From positions 434,001 to 498,000 of the forward strand of contig NZ_JAWKWO010000004.1 in NCBI RefSeq assembly GCF_041397485.1: a stretch of DNA of 64,000 bases, read 5' to 3'. How positions within the stretch are numbered: position 1 is the first letter of the stretch; each line of letters opens with the position of its first letter. Shown here in pieces: positions 26,538-34,925 of the stretch. The translations under genes and the position numbers were made by a program. Below the pieces are notes generated by a model. The model was not told the origin of the DNA. It ran no database searches and worked only from the letters and a program-made list of their open reading frames with translations. The DNA comes from Zhengella sp020637775. GTDB taxonomy: Bacteria; Pseudomonadota; Alphaproteobacteria; Rhizobiales; Rhizobiaceae.

Positions 26538-27641
26538 ATGAACAGGGTTCTGGCATCCATGGCCTTCGCGGCCTGCCTTTTTCCGGCTTCCGTTCTTGCC
26601 GAGGAGGACGACCGCAGGCGCGGCGAAGGCCCGCGGCCCCTGATCGAAGGCGAGTTCGAGGTCGGCCTGTCCTCCGACTGGATCGTCCGGTCGGACGATC
26701 CGGACGCCGAGATCCTCGATCTCTACCCGGAGGCGGAATTGACGGTCACCTTCAATCCGGCGCAATGGCTCGCGTTCAACCTTGGCCTGACGCTTGAGCC
26801 GGTCCTCGACCCTCTGCCCTCCGTCGACCGCTATTTCGGCGACGTTGGACTCTATGTCGATACGCTGAACGTGCAGGTGGACCTGGGCAACCTGAACCTG
26901 ACCGGCGGCAAGTTCGCACCCGGCTTCGGCATGGCCTGGGACGTGACGCCCGGCGTCTATGGCACCGAATATGCCGAAGATTACGAACTGGCGGAAATGA
27001 TCGGTTTCGGCGCCGCCTATGCGATTGATGCCGGGGGCGCCGGCACCATCACGCTCGGCGGCAACGTCTTCTATCTCGACGACACGTTCCTGTCGGATTC
27101 AGCCTTCACGCGGCGCGGCCGCAACACTGTCGCGGCTGGCGGACCCGGCAATACCGGCCGGCTCGACAATTTTTCGTTCACGCTCGACGGCTCCGACATT
27201 CCGTCCATCGAAGGTTTTTCCTGGCACCTCGGCTATGTCCACCTGTCGGCCGGCCCTGGCGACATTTCCGACGTCAACGGCTTTGCCGCCGGCCTTGCGA
27301 AGGAAACGGAACTGGACAGCGGCATCACCCTTGGCGTCAACGGCGAAGTGGCCGTGTTCGACGGCTACAACGGCGCCAACGATGACGCCGTTTACGTGAC
27401 CGGCGGCCTTTCCTTCGCCAACGGCCCCTGGCATGGCGAGGCTGCCGCGACCATGCGCCAGGTCCGATATTTCGGCGGCGGGCGGGACAATGATTTCATG
27501 GCGCAACTCTCTGCCGGATATGAATTCGACAATGGCGTCGACCTGTCCGCTGGCTACGGCTTTTTCCGCGAGGGCGGCGAAGCCAGCCATGCCCTCGGCC
27601 TCCGCCTGTCGAAAAGCTTCGCGTTTGAAATTGCGAGATGA
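26538..27641 (+). CDS. Predicted outer-membrane beta-barrel protein of the iron cluster
   Basis: 367 residues with a signal peptide (1-21, VLA-EE) and, after a charged DDRRRGEGPRP segment, about 340 residues of alternating hydrophobic/polar strands (LAFNLGLTLEPV, AGTITLGGNVFYL, ITLGVNGEVAVF, FMAQLSAGYEF, HALGLRLSKSF), as in a 14-16-strand porin. It lacks the usual C-terminal Phe (ends FEIAR). Not found in the four-gene Pseudomonas version of the cluster, so it may supply the outer-membrane pore or receptor. A nearer ATG at 26529 is possible but lies only two bases after the GAGGGG. I do not recognise a named family. Confidence 0.75.
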   Translation: MNRVLASMAFAACLFPASVLAEEDDRRRGEGPRPLIEGEFEVGLSSDWIVRSDDPDAEILDLYPEAELTVTFNPAQWLAFNLGLTLEPVLDPLPSVDRYFGDVGLYVDTLNVQVDLGNLNLTGGKFAPGFGMAWDVTPGVYGTEYAEDYELAEMIGFGAAYAIDAGGAGTITLGGNVFYLDDTFLSDSAFTRRGRNTVAAGGPGNTGRLDNFSFTLDGSDIPSIEGFSWHLGYVHLSAGPGDISDVNGFAAGLAKETELDSGITLGVNGEVAVFDGYNGANDDAVYVTGGLSFANGPWHGEAAATMRQVRYFGGGRDNDFMAQLSAGYEFDNGVDLSAGYGFFREGGEASHALGLRLSKSFAFEIAR

Positions 27642-27653
27642 GGACAAGGCCCG

Positions 27654-29231
27654 ATGACCGAAGACAGCCATGACGCGGATACGGGCTGGCGGCAGGCGAG
27701 GCCGATGCTGATCTGTGCGGTCCTGCTCACGGTCCTGGCCAATCCCCTGCCCTTGGCGCAAGCCGGCGAAGAAACCGGCTTTGCCTTTCCCGCCGAACGC
27801 ACCGACCTGACGCCGAAGGACCGCAAGCGCGTGGCCAGGGTCACGCGCCCGGCGACCGACTTCACGAAGGCCGAGCGCTTCGAGACCATGGCCGGCGGGG
27901 CCGCCACCTCCACCAGGATCGTCAACCGCGATGCCTTCTCGCATCCCTCCGCCAACCTGACCTTCAGGGAGGAAGAGACCTTCAAGCTGGGCAATGCCCT
28001 GTTCCGCAAGCTCTGGGTCTCGTCGCCATCATCCACCCAGGCCTCCGATGGTTTGGGCCCGCTGTTCAATGCACGTGCTTGCCAGAGTTGCCACCTGAAG
28101 GATGGGCGCGGCCATCCGCCCGAGGGCGACGCCGATGCCACGTCCATGTTCCTGCGCCTGGCGCGCGGCCCGTTGACCGACGAGGAACGCGCGCAGCTTG
28201 AGAACTTCATCGCCCCAAACCTGCCCGATCCCGTCTATGGCGGTCAATTGCAGGACCAGGCGGTGACCGGCCTGAAGGCCGAGGGTCGCATGGTCATCTC
28301 CTATGAGGAACGTCCTGTCGCCCTGGCCGACGGCACGCTGGTTTCGCTGCGCGCCCCCACATATTCCGTGGAAGGTCTCGCCTCCGGCCCCCTGGCGCCG
28401 GGCACCACGCTGTCGCCACGCATCGCCAACCCGATGATCGGCATGGGCCTGATCCAGGCCATCCACCCCGCCGACATCGTCGCCAATGCCGATCCCGACG
28501 ATGCCGATGGCGATGGCATTTCCGGCCGCGTCGCGCTGGCGCGCGGCACGACCCGCGATGCGCCCGTCATCGGCCGTTTCGGCTGGAAGGCGCAAAACGC
28601 ATCCATTCGCGAGCAGGGCGCCGAGGCCTTTGCCGGCGATATCGGCATTTCCTCGCCCGATGTGCCGAGGAGCCACGGCGATTGCACCGAGGCGCAGACC
28701 GATTGCCTCGCCATGCCGACCGGCGTGCAATCGCGCCTGGGCGACACCGAAGCACCCGACCCGGTACTCGATCTCGTCACCTTCTATTCCGAGAACCTGG
28801 CCGTGCCGGCACGCCGCGATGTGGACAAACCGCAGGTGCTGCATGGCAAGGAACTGTTTTACGAAAGTGGCTGTGCGTCCTGCCACAGGCCCAAGTTCGT
28901 CACCCGGCGCGATGCGGCAAAAAAGGCCCATGCCTTCCAGCTCATCTGGCCCTATTCCGATTTCCTTCTGCACGACATGGGCGAGGGCCTGGCCGACGGA
29001 CAGGCTGTCGGCGTGGCAACGGGGCGCGAATGGCGAACGCCGCCGCTCTGGGGCATCGGCTTGACGGAAACGGTGAGCGGCCACACCTATTTCCTGCATG
29101 ACGGCCGCGCGCGCGATCTCACCGAAGCAATCCTTTGGCATGGTGGCGAGGCGCAGGCGGCCCGCGACCGCTTCGCCGCACTGGACAAGGCGGCCCGCGA
29201 CGCCCTGATCGCATTCCTGGAGTCATTGTGA
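27654..29231 (+). CDS. Di-haem c-type cytochrome, DUF1111 thiol oxidoreductase-like
   Basis: 525 residues: signal peptide (hydrophobic stretch about 18-37, QAG), then two c-haem sites, ACQSCHLKDG (about residue 143) and CASCHRPKF (about residue 410). The spacing and length match the COG3488/DUF1111 'di-haem oxidoreductase, putative peroxidase' family, the partner of imelysins in Pseudomonas (PA4371). Periplasmic redox role, perhaps handling iron oxidation state or electrons during uptake; activity unproven. Needs Ccm haem ligation. Its stop overlaps the start of the second imelysin gene (GTGA). Confidence 0.9.
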   Translation: MTEDSHDADTGWRQARPMLICAVLLTVLANPLPLAQAGEETGFAFPAERTDLTPKDRKRVARVTRPATDFTKAERFETMAGGAATSTRIVNRDAFSHPSANLTFREEETFKLGNALFRKLWVSSPSSTQASDGLGPLFNARACQSCHLKDGRGHPPEGDADATSMFLRLARGPLTDEERAQLENFIAPNLPDPVYGGQLQDQAVTGLKAEGRMVISYEERPVALADGTLVSLRAPTYSVEGLASGPLAPGTTLSPRIANPMIGMGLIQAIHPADIVANADPDDADGDGISGRVALARGTTRDAPVIGRFGWKAQNASIREQGAEAFAGDIGISSPDVPRSHGDCTEAQTDCLAMPTGVQSRLGDTEAPDPVLDLVTFYSENLAVPARRDVDKPQVLHGKELFYESGCASCHRPKFVTRRDAAKKAHAFQLIWPYSDFLLHDMGEGLADGQAVGVATGREWRTPPLWGIGLTETVSGHTYFLHDGRARDLTEAILWHGGEAQAARDRFAALDKAARDALIAFLESL

Positions 29232-30331
29232 GACCTTTCGCCCCTGCCTTTCTTGCCCCCGCCCTTCTTGCTCTCGGCCTTGCCTGCGCAATTGCCAGGC
29301 CCGCCTTTCCGGCAAGCCCGCAGGACAAGGCCGACGTCGTCCGCGCCGCCATCGAGAACCATATCCGCCCGGCCTATGCCGCCTTCCATGCCTCGACCGG
29401 GGCGCTTGCGGCTGCGGTGACGGAACTCTGTGCAAAGCCCGGCGGGCCATCTCTGGCGCAAGCCCGCGATGCCTTCGCCGGCGCGGTCAAGGCATGGAGC
29501 TTCATCGAGTTCGTCCAGTTCGGACCTGTCCGCGAGGACAACCGGCTGGAGAAGATCCTGTTCTATCCGGACCGGCGCGGCATAGGCCTGCGGCAGATCC
29601 AGGCGCTGCTGGCAAAGCCGGATCCGGCGGAACTGGCCGGTAACGGCATGGCCGGGAAAAGTGCCGCCCTTCAGGGGCTTCCCGCGCTGGAATTCCTGCT
29701 ACACGGCACGGGCGCAGAGGCGCTTGCGGAGCCGGGAGAAGGCGGCTGGCGCTGCCAGGTCGGCCGGGCCATCGCCGCCAATCTCGATGCCAACGCCGGC
29801 GCGCTTGTCACCGGCTGGGGTATCGACGGCGAGATCGTGCGCCTGCTCACCCATCCCGGCGGCGCAAATCCGCTCTTCGCCAATAAGGATGAAGCGCTGG
29901 CCGCGATCCTGAAAGTGCTGCCCAACGGTTATGAACTGATCGCTGAAACGCGGCTTGCACCCTTTCTCGGGGAAGATGCTGGTCAGGCCAAAGCCAAGGC
30001 CGCCATCTGGTGGCGCTCCGGCCTGACAGCGGACGCCCTGCGGCAGAACGTCCTCGGGCTGCAGGCGCTTGCCGAGGCGAGCGGCGCGCTGGATCAGCTT
30101 GCCGGCGTTTCCGCCTATGCCGCGACCAACCTGCCCTTCGAGACAGGAGCGGCGCTGGGCTATCTCGACCGGCTTGAACAACCGGCGCCGCAAGCGGCGG
30201 AGACAGAACAGGGCCATACCCTCCTCTCGCTCGTGCAAACCGGCGCGCGCAATCTGCGCGAGGTCGCCACCACCGGCATTCTGGGCGGTTTCGGCCTGGT
30301 CGCGGGCTTCTCCTCACTCGACGGAGACTGA
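29228..30331 (+). CDS. Second imelysin-family protein, motif-degenerate
   Basis: 367 residues with a signal peptide (1-29). Imelysin fold, but the GxHxxE motif reads GLPALE: the His position is Pro152 while Glu155 is kept. So any metal site differs from that of the first imelysin at 25198. Start is a GTG at 29228, overlapping the di-haem gene stop as GTGA; an open upstream extension is the shadow of that gene. Corresponds in place to PA4372 of Pseudomonas. It may act as a structural partner of the upstream proteins. Confidence 0.87.
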   Translation: MRPFAPAFLAPALLALGLACAIARPAFPASPQDKADVVRAAIENHIRPAYAAFHASTGALAAAVTELCAKPGGPSLAQARDAFAGAVKAWSFIEFVQFGPVREDNRLEKILFYPDRRGIGLRQIQALLAKPDPAELAGNGMAGKSAALQGLPALEFLLHGTGAEALAEPGEGGWRCQVGRAIAANLDANAGALVTGWGIDGEIVRLLTHPGGANPLFANKDEALAAILKVLPNGYELIAETRLAPFLGEDAGQAKAKAAIWWRSGLTADALRQNVLGLQALAEASGALDQLAGVSAYAATNLPFETGAALGYLDRLEQPAPQAAETEQGHTLLSLVQTGARNLREVATTGILGGFGLVAGFSSLDGD

Positions 30332-30332
30332 C

Positions 30333-31427
30333 ATGACCGCATGTGTCCTGGATCGCCGCATCTTGCTGGCTGGCGCCGGCTTCACCTTTCTGGCGTCCCT
30401 TGCACCGCGCGCCGCCAGGGCCGCCATGAGCGGCGACGTCCTCATCGCGTCGGCCTGCCGTTTCGCGGACGGCAACCATGGCGCGGTGTTGCTCAACGAG
30501 ACGGGCGAGACCGTCACCCGTATCGCACTGCCGGGGCGCGGCCATGACGTCACGCCGCATCCCGATGGCAGGTCATACGTCGCCTTCGCCCGGCGTCCCG
30601 GCAATTTCGCCGTCGCCTTCCATGCCGCCGGCCAGCACGAACCCGCCGTTTTCCATGCCCCCGAAGGCCGCCATTTCTTCGGCCATGGCGCCTTCTCGGC
30701 CGACGGGCGCCTGCTCTACGCCACGGAAAACGACTACGATGGCGCACGCGGTGTGATCGGCATCTATGATGCGACCGACGGGTTCCGCCGGACCGGCGAG
30801 TTCGACAGCCATGGCACCGGCCCGCATGAAATCCTGCTCATGCCGGATGGCAGGACGCTTGCCGTCTGCAATGGCGGGATCGAAACCCATCCGGATTTCG
30901 GCCGCGCCAAGCTGAACATCGAGCGCATGAAGCCGTCGCTGGCCTTCATCGACGCGGAAACCGGCGCCCTGATCGAGCGCCATGAACCGCCCGCCGCCCT
31001 GCATCAATTGTCGATCCGTCACATGGCGGCCACGCCCGATGGGCGCGTTCTCTTCGGCTGCCAGTATGAAGGCCCCGCCAGTGACCTGCCACCGCTCTGG
31101 GGTACGGCCGCGCCGGGCGAGGCCATGCGCCTGTTCGAACGCCCGGAGAGCGAACGCGCCGCCTTCCGCAACTATGTCGGCTCTGTCGCCCTGTCACCCG
31201 ATGGCGAGGCGCTGGCCCTGTCTTCGCCACGCGGCAATCACGTCGCCTGGGCATCGCCGAAGGACGGGCGCATCCTGCGCACGCAGACGCTGCGCGATGG
31301 CTGCGGCATCGCCTTCGCCGGCGGCGATCTCGTCTCCACCTCGGGCGAAGGGCTTTTCCGCCACGGTGCCGTCGAGCGGACCTGCGGCTTCGGCTTCGAC
31401 AATCATCTCGCCGTCACGCGGGCCTGA
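30333..31427 (+). CDS. DUF1513 periplasmic beta-propeller protein, Tat-type signal
   Basis: 364 residues with an N-terminal twin-Arg segment (LDRRILLAGAGFTFLASLAP, cleavage near ARA) suggesting Tat export, then a seven-bladed-propeller-like repeat pattern (HPDGRSYVAF, SADGRLLYATEN, MPDGRTLAVCNGG, TPDGRVLFGCQ, SPDGEALALSSP). Typical of DUF1513, the last gene of imelysin clusters (as PA4373). Function unknown; a propeller may bind the di-haem protein or a cofactor. Starts one base after the imelysin stop and ends 14 bases before the convergent catabolic operon. Confidence 0.88.
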   Translation: MTACVLDRRILLAGAGFTFLASLAPRAARAAMSGDVLIASACRFADGNHGAVLLNETGETVTRIALPGRGHDVTPHPDGRSYVAFARRPGNFAVAFHAAGQHEPAVFHAPEGRHFFGHGAFSADGRLLYATENDYDGARGVIGIYDATDGFRRTGEFDSHGTGPHEILLMPDGRTLAVCNGGIETHPDFGRAKLNIERMKPSLAFIDAETGALIERHEPPAALHQLSIRHMAATPDGRVLFGCQYEGPASDLPPLWGTAAPGEAMRLFERPESERAAFRNYVGSVALSPDGEALALSSPRGNHVAWASPKDGRILRTQTLRDGCGIAFAGGDLVSTSGEGLFRHGAVERTCGFGFDNHLAVTRA

Positions 31428-31441
31428 CGGGACAGCGGACG

Positions 31442-32572
31442 TCAGACCGCGGCCTGCCAGGCGTCATAGCCATAGACCCAGTCGGCATTGCCGCCTTTCT
31501 TGAGCCATTCATTGCCGCGCGAGGCGATCTGGATCCTTGCGGTGCGCTCCTTGCGTGCCGCCTCGTAGCGTTGCAACGCGTCCGGCACGCCGGCGCCATC
31601 GGCGGCTTCGAGCGCCCGCGCCAGCACGATCGCGTCCTCGATGGCCTGGCAGGCGCCTTGCGCCATGAAGGGCGTCATCGGATGGGCGGCATCGCCCAGC
31701 AGCGTCACGCGGCCCGTCGACCATCGCGGCAGCGGATCGCGCACATGCAAGGCAGACTTGGTCACGCTGTCGCAGGCATCGAGCAGGCGGCGGGCCTCCG
31801 GGTTGAAATCGGCATAGGCGGCGCGCAATTCGCCAATGTCGCCCGGTGTGGTCCAGCTTTCCTCCCGCCAGTCATCCTGAGGCGTGGTGGCGAAAACGAA
31901 GATCTCGCGCCCTGCCGTCAGCGGAAAGGTGACGATCTGCCGGCTCGGCTCCGGTCCCCACCACTTGGTGAAGGCGTCGAGATTGGGCAGGTCGGCGGCT
32001 TTTTCGCGCGGAAACGTCGCCCGCCACGAGACAAGGCCGGTGAATTGCGGGTTTTCCGGCCCGAACACCGCGCCGCGCACAGCCGAATGGATGCCATCGG
32101 CCCCGATCACCACGTCAAACGAAAGCGTCTCGCCATCGGCGAAGGATACCGTCACCGCATCATCGCTCTCGTCCACCGCCGTGGCCTTGTAGCCCATCCG
32201 GAACCGTGCGGGATCGATCTTTTCCTCCAGCGCGCTGAGCAGGTCGGCGCGGTGGATGGTGAGCTGCGGCGCGCCATATTTTTCCTCCGCCGTGTCGCTC
32301 ATTTCCAGACGGGATGTTTCCTCGCCCGTGTCCCACATCCGGCTGATGCGGTGCGTGGGCCGCGCAGCCGTTGCGCGCAACCGCTCGCCAATGCCCAGCC
32401 GGTCCAGCACATGCACCGCGTTGGGCGTCAGGTTGATGTCCGCGCCGACACGGCCGAATTCGCGCGCCTGCTCGAAAATCGTCACGTCATGGCCCATGCC
32501 GATGAGCGCGATGGCAGCCGTCAGCCCGCCCATGCCCGCGCCGACGATTGCGATGGATAGCCTGTTGTCCAT
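31442..32572 (-). CDS. FAD-dependent aromatic monooxygenase, NicC/salicylate-hydroxylase-like
   Basis: 376-residue class A flavoprotein monooxygenase: FAD motif VGAGMGGLTAAIAL, the DG motif GADGIHSAVR and the GD motif LLGDAAHPMTPFMAQGACQA. The segments TKWWGPEP and the C-terminal WVYGYDAW recall 6-hydroxynicotinate 3-monooxygenase (NicC), which swaps a ring carboxyl for hydroxyl; salicylate and 3-hydroxybenzoate hydroxylases are close relatives. Last gene of the 14-gene leftward operon, 12 bases after the aldehyde dehydrogenase. Substrate is inferred only. Confidence 0.88.
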   Translation of the reverse strand: MDNRLSIAIVGAGMGGLTAAIALIGMGHDVTIFEQAREFGRVGADINLTPNAVHVLDRLGIGERLRATAARPTHRISRMWDTGEETSRLEMSDTAEEKYGAPQLTIHRADLLSALEEKIDPARFRMGYKATAVDESDDAVTVSFADGETLSFDVVIGADGIHSAVRGAVFGPENPQFTGLVSWRATFPREKAADLPNLDAFTKWWGPEPSRQIVTFPLTAGREIFVFATTPQDDWREESWTTPGDIGELRAAYADFNPEARRLLDACDSVTKSALHVRDPLPRWSTGRVTLLGDAAHPMTPFMAQGACQAIEDAIVLARALEAADGAGVPDALQRYEAARKERTARIQIASRGNEWLKKGGNADWVYGYDAWQAAV

Positions 32573-32584
32573 GTCCTCTCCTCC

Positions 32585-34084
32585 TCACGCTCCGGGCCAG
32601 CGCGCCCATGGATGCGGTTGTCCTGACAGATCCTGGTAAAGCGACTTCTGCCGCGTGTAGGCGAGCATGCCGGCGCGGCCCTTTTCGCGCCCCATGCCGC
32701 TTTCCTTGTCGCCACCGAACGGCGTCGAGATCGAGAATTGCTTGTAGGTATTGATCCACACCGTGCCGGCCTGGATGGCGCGCGCCACCCGCCAGCCCTT
32801 CGGGAAATCGCGGGTCCAGATGCCGCAGGCCAGCCCGTATTGATTGTCGTTGCCCTTGGCGATCACGTCAGCCTCGTCATCGAAGGGCAGAACGGCCAGC
32901 ACCGGGCCGAAGACTTCCTCGCGGCAAAGCTCGGCGTCGTTGCCCAGTCCGGCGATGATCGTCGGCAGGTAATAGGCGCCCCCCGCCAGGGCCGGATCGT
33001 CGGGCCGCCTTCCGCCGGTGAGCACCTGTCCGCCATCGGCGACGGCGCGCGCCACGAAGCCCTCGACGCTCGCGCGGTGGTCGGGATGGACCAGCGGCGC
33101 CACCTGCGTCGCCGCGTCATGGGGATGGCCCGTGACGAGCCGCTCCGTGGCCTCGACCAGCCGGGCGACGAAGGCATCGTAGATCGAGCGCTGCACGAAC
33201 AGCCGCGACCCCGCGATGCAGGACTGGCCGGACGAGGAAAAGATGCCGAACAGGATGCCGGCGATGGCCAGATCCATGTCGCAATCCTCGAAAACGATGG
33301 TCGGCGACTTGCCGCCCAGTTCCAGCGAGACCGGCATCAGCTTTTCCGCCGCCTTCATGGCAATGCGCCGGCCCGTCGCCGTGCCCCCGGTGAACGACAC
33401 CTTCGCGATGGACGGATGCTCGACCAGCAGGTTGCCGATTTCCGCGCCGGAGCCTGGCAGAACGGAAAAGAGCCCCTTCGGCAGGCCGCTTTCCTCGATG
33501 ATGCGCGCCAGTTCCAGCGCCACCAGCGGGCTCCAGGAGGCCGGCTTCAGGATCACGGCATTGCCCGCCGCCAATGCCGGCGCAACCTTCTGCGCGTCCG
33601 AGGCGATGGGCGAGTTCCACGGCGTGATCGCCGCGATGACCCCGAGCGGCTCATGCAGCGACAGCGTCAGCGCATCGCCGCGCTGGGCGGTCATATCGCT
33701 GTCCGTGGTTTCGCAGACCGCGCCGAAATAGCGGAACGTACCGGCGGCGGACGCCGCCAGCGCCGCCGTCTCCCGCAGCGTCTTGCCCGTGTCGCGGCTC
33801 TGGATCCAGGCGATGCGTCCGGCATTGGCGTCGATGCCATCGGCGATGCGGTAGAGAAAACGCGCCCGCTCATGCGGTTTCAGCGCCCGCCAGGCCGGAT
33901 CGGCCTGCGCCTTGACGGCCGCCTCGATGGCCGCGATGCCGTCCTCGCGCGACGCCCCGTCGATCACCCGGTTGAGGCTGCCATCGGCGGAAAAACGCGA
34001 TTCGATTGGCGCGCCGCGCCCCTTGCGCCATTCGCCGGCAATGAACAGCAGGTTTTCGGGCAGGGCACAGGGCTGGATGCTCAT
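32585..34084 (-). CDS. NAD-dependent aldehyde dehydrogenase
   Basis: 499 residues, standard ALDH superfamily. Catalytic pair: Glu in ELGGKSPTIVFEDC and Cys in SSGQSCIAGSRLF; also SFTGGTATGRRIA and the C-terminal FGGDKESGMGRE. Resembles betaine-aldehyde and 2-hydroxymuconic/aminomuconic semialdehyde dehydrogenases, the latter fitting an extradiol ring-cleavage pathway in the same operon. Ten bases after the aspartate-dehydrogenase-like gene. Confidence 0.93.
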   Translation of the reverse strand: MSIQPCALPENLLFIAGEWRKGRGAPIESRFSADGSLNRVIDGASREDGIAAIEAAVKAQADPAWRALKPHERARFLYRIADGIDANAGRIAWIQSRDTGKTLRETAALAASAAGTFRYFGAVCETTDSDMTAQRGDALTLSLHEPLGVIAAITPWNSPIASDAQKVAPALAAGNAVILKPASWSPLVALELARIIEESGLPKGLFSVLPGSGAEIGNLLVEHPSIAKVSFTGGTATGRRIAMKAAEKLMPVSLELGGKSPTIVFEDCDMDLAIAGILFGIFSSSGQSCIAGSRLFVQRSIYDAFVARLVEATERLVTGHPHDAATQVAPLVHPDHRASVEGFVARAVADGGQVLTGGRRPDDPALAGGAYYLPTIIAGLGNDAELCREEVFGPVLAVLPFDDEADVIAKGNDNQYGLACGIWTRDFPKGWRVARAIQAGTVWINTYKQFSISTPFGGDKESGMGREKGRAGMLAYTRQKSLYQDLSGQPHPWARWPGA

Positions 34085-34094
34085 GGGCTGGCCT

Positions 34095-34925
34095 TCACGA
34101 AACGATGGGGTTGACGCGGTTCATCACCGCGCGCACGAGGCTGTAGACCGTGGGCAGCGATGTCTTGGGATTGGCCGGTGCCGGCTTGCCGACGATGCGC
34201 ACGGACACTTCCGCCGCATCCGACACGACGTCGAAGACATGGATGTTCGAGCTCACGGCCGGATCGGCGATCATGCGCACGGTGGTGTGCTCGAACCCTG
34301 CCCCGGCCAGTGCGATGGTCGCCGCCACATTGGCGTTCTTCGGATAATTCGCCGCCGCCTGCCGCGCCGTACCCTCGAAGAACACTGTCTCGCGGCTCAG
34401 GCCGTCGAGACCAATTGCATCCTCCGCCTTCGTGCCCTTCCACGCATTGGGCGGCTTGCGCGACGTGTAGGTGACGGACCGGATATCCGACCGTGCGAGC
34501 GCGGCAAGGATGTCCATGCCGCCGACAGCGCCGGAAGACATCTCCAGCCGCGTTTCCCCGGCCCTTGCCGCCGCCTCCAGCCGCTGCGCCAGCGCTTCGT
34601 CGCTCAATGCACCGGTGGACACGACCACGGTTTCGATGCCCGCTTCCAGCAGGGCCGGAACATGGTCGGCCACCGCGCCATGGCCGGCAGCCTCGATGGC
34701 AAGATCCGGTTGCGCCGCGATCAGCGCGGTGACGCACTCGACCACCCGGAAATCATCGGCCACCGCTTCGGCAGCGGTTCCGAGCGCCTGCGCGACGCCT
34801 GCACTCTTGCCCGGCCGTGCCAACACGGTCAGGCTGTCCAGACGTTGCGGCAGGCTGCGTCCGAGCACGGCCAGCATTTCGACGGTGATCGCGCCGGCAC
34901 CGATGATCGCAAGCCGCGTCAGCAT
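34095..34925 (-). CDS. L-aspartate dehydrogenase-like protein (NadX family)
   Basis: 276 residues: Rossmann start LAIIGAGAITVEML and the NadX-type C-terminal domain (MSSGAVGGMDILAAL, YPKNANVAATIALAG, SNIHVFDVV with the candidate catalytic His, and PANPKTSLPTVYSL). NadX interconverts oxaloacetate/iminoaspartate and aspartate with NAD(P)H. Here, inside an aromatic catabolic operon and far from nad genes, it more likely acts on an imine or amino acid formed after ring cleavage. The ATG shares one base with the stop of the ThDP gene (TGATG). Confidence 0.85.
   Translation of the reverse strand: MLTRLAIIGAGAITVEMLAVLGRSLPQRLDSLTVLARPGKSAGVAQALGTAAEAVADDFRVVECVTALIAAQPDLAIEAAGHGAVADHVPALLEAGIETVVVSTGALSDEALAQRLEAAARAGETRLEMSSGAVGGMDILAALARSDIRSVTYTSRKPPNAWKGTKAEDAIGLDGLSRETVFFEGTARQAAANYPKNANVAATIALAGAGFEHTTVRMIADPAVSSNIHVFDVVSDAAEVSVRIVGKPAPANPKTSLPTVYSLVRAVMNRVNPIVS

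Noticed and set aside
25135..26556. 473-codon minus-strand frame opposite the first imelysin gene
   Set aside because: Mirror of a gene with signal peptide and intact GxHxxE motif; no ribosome site.
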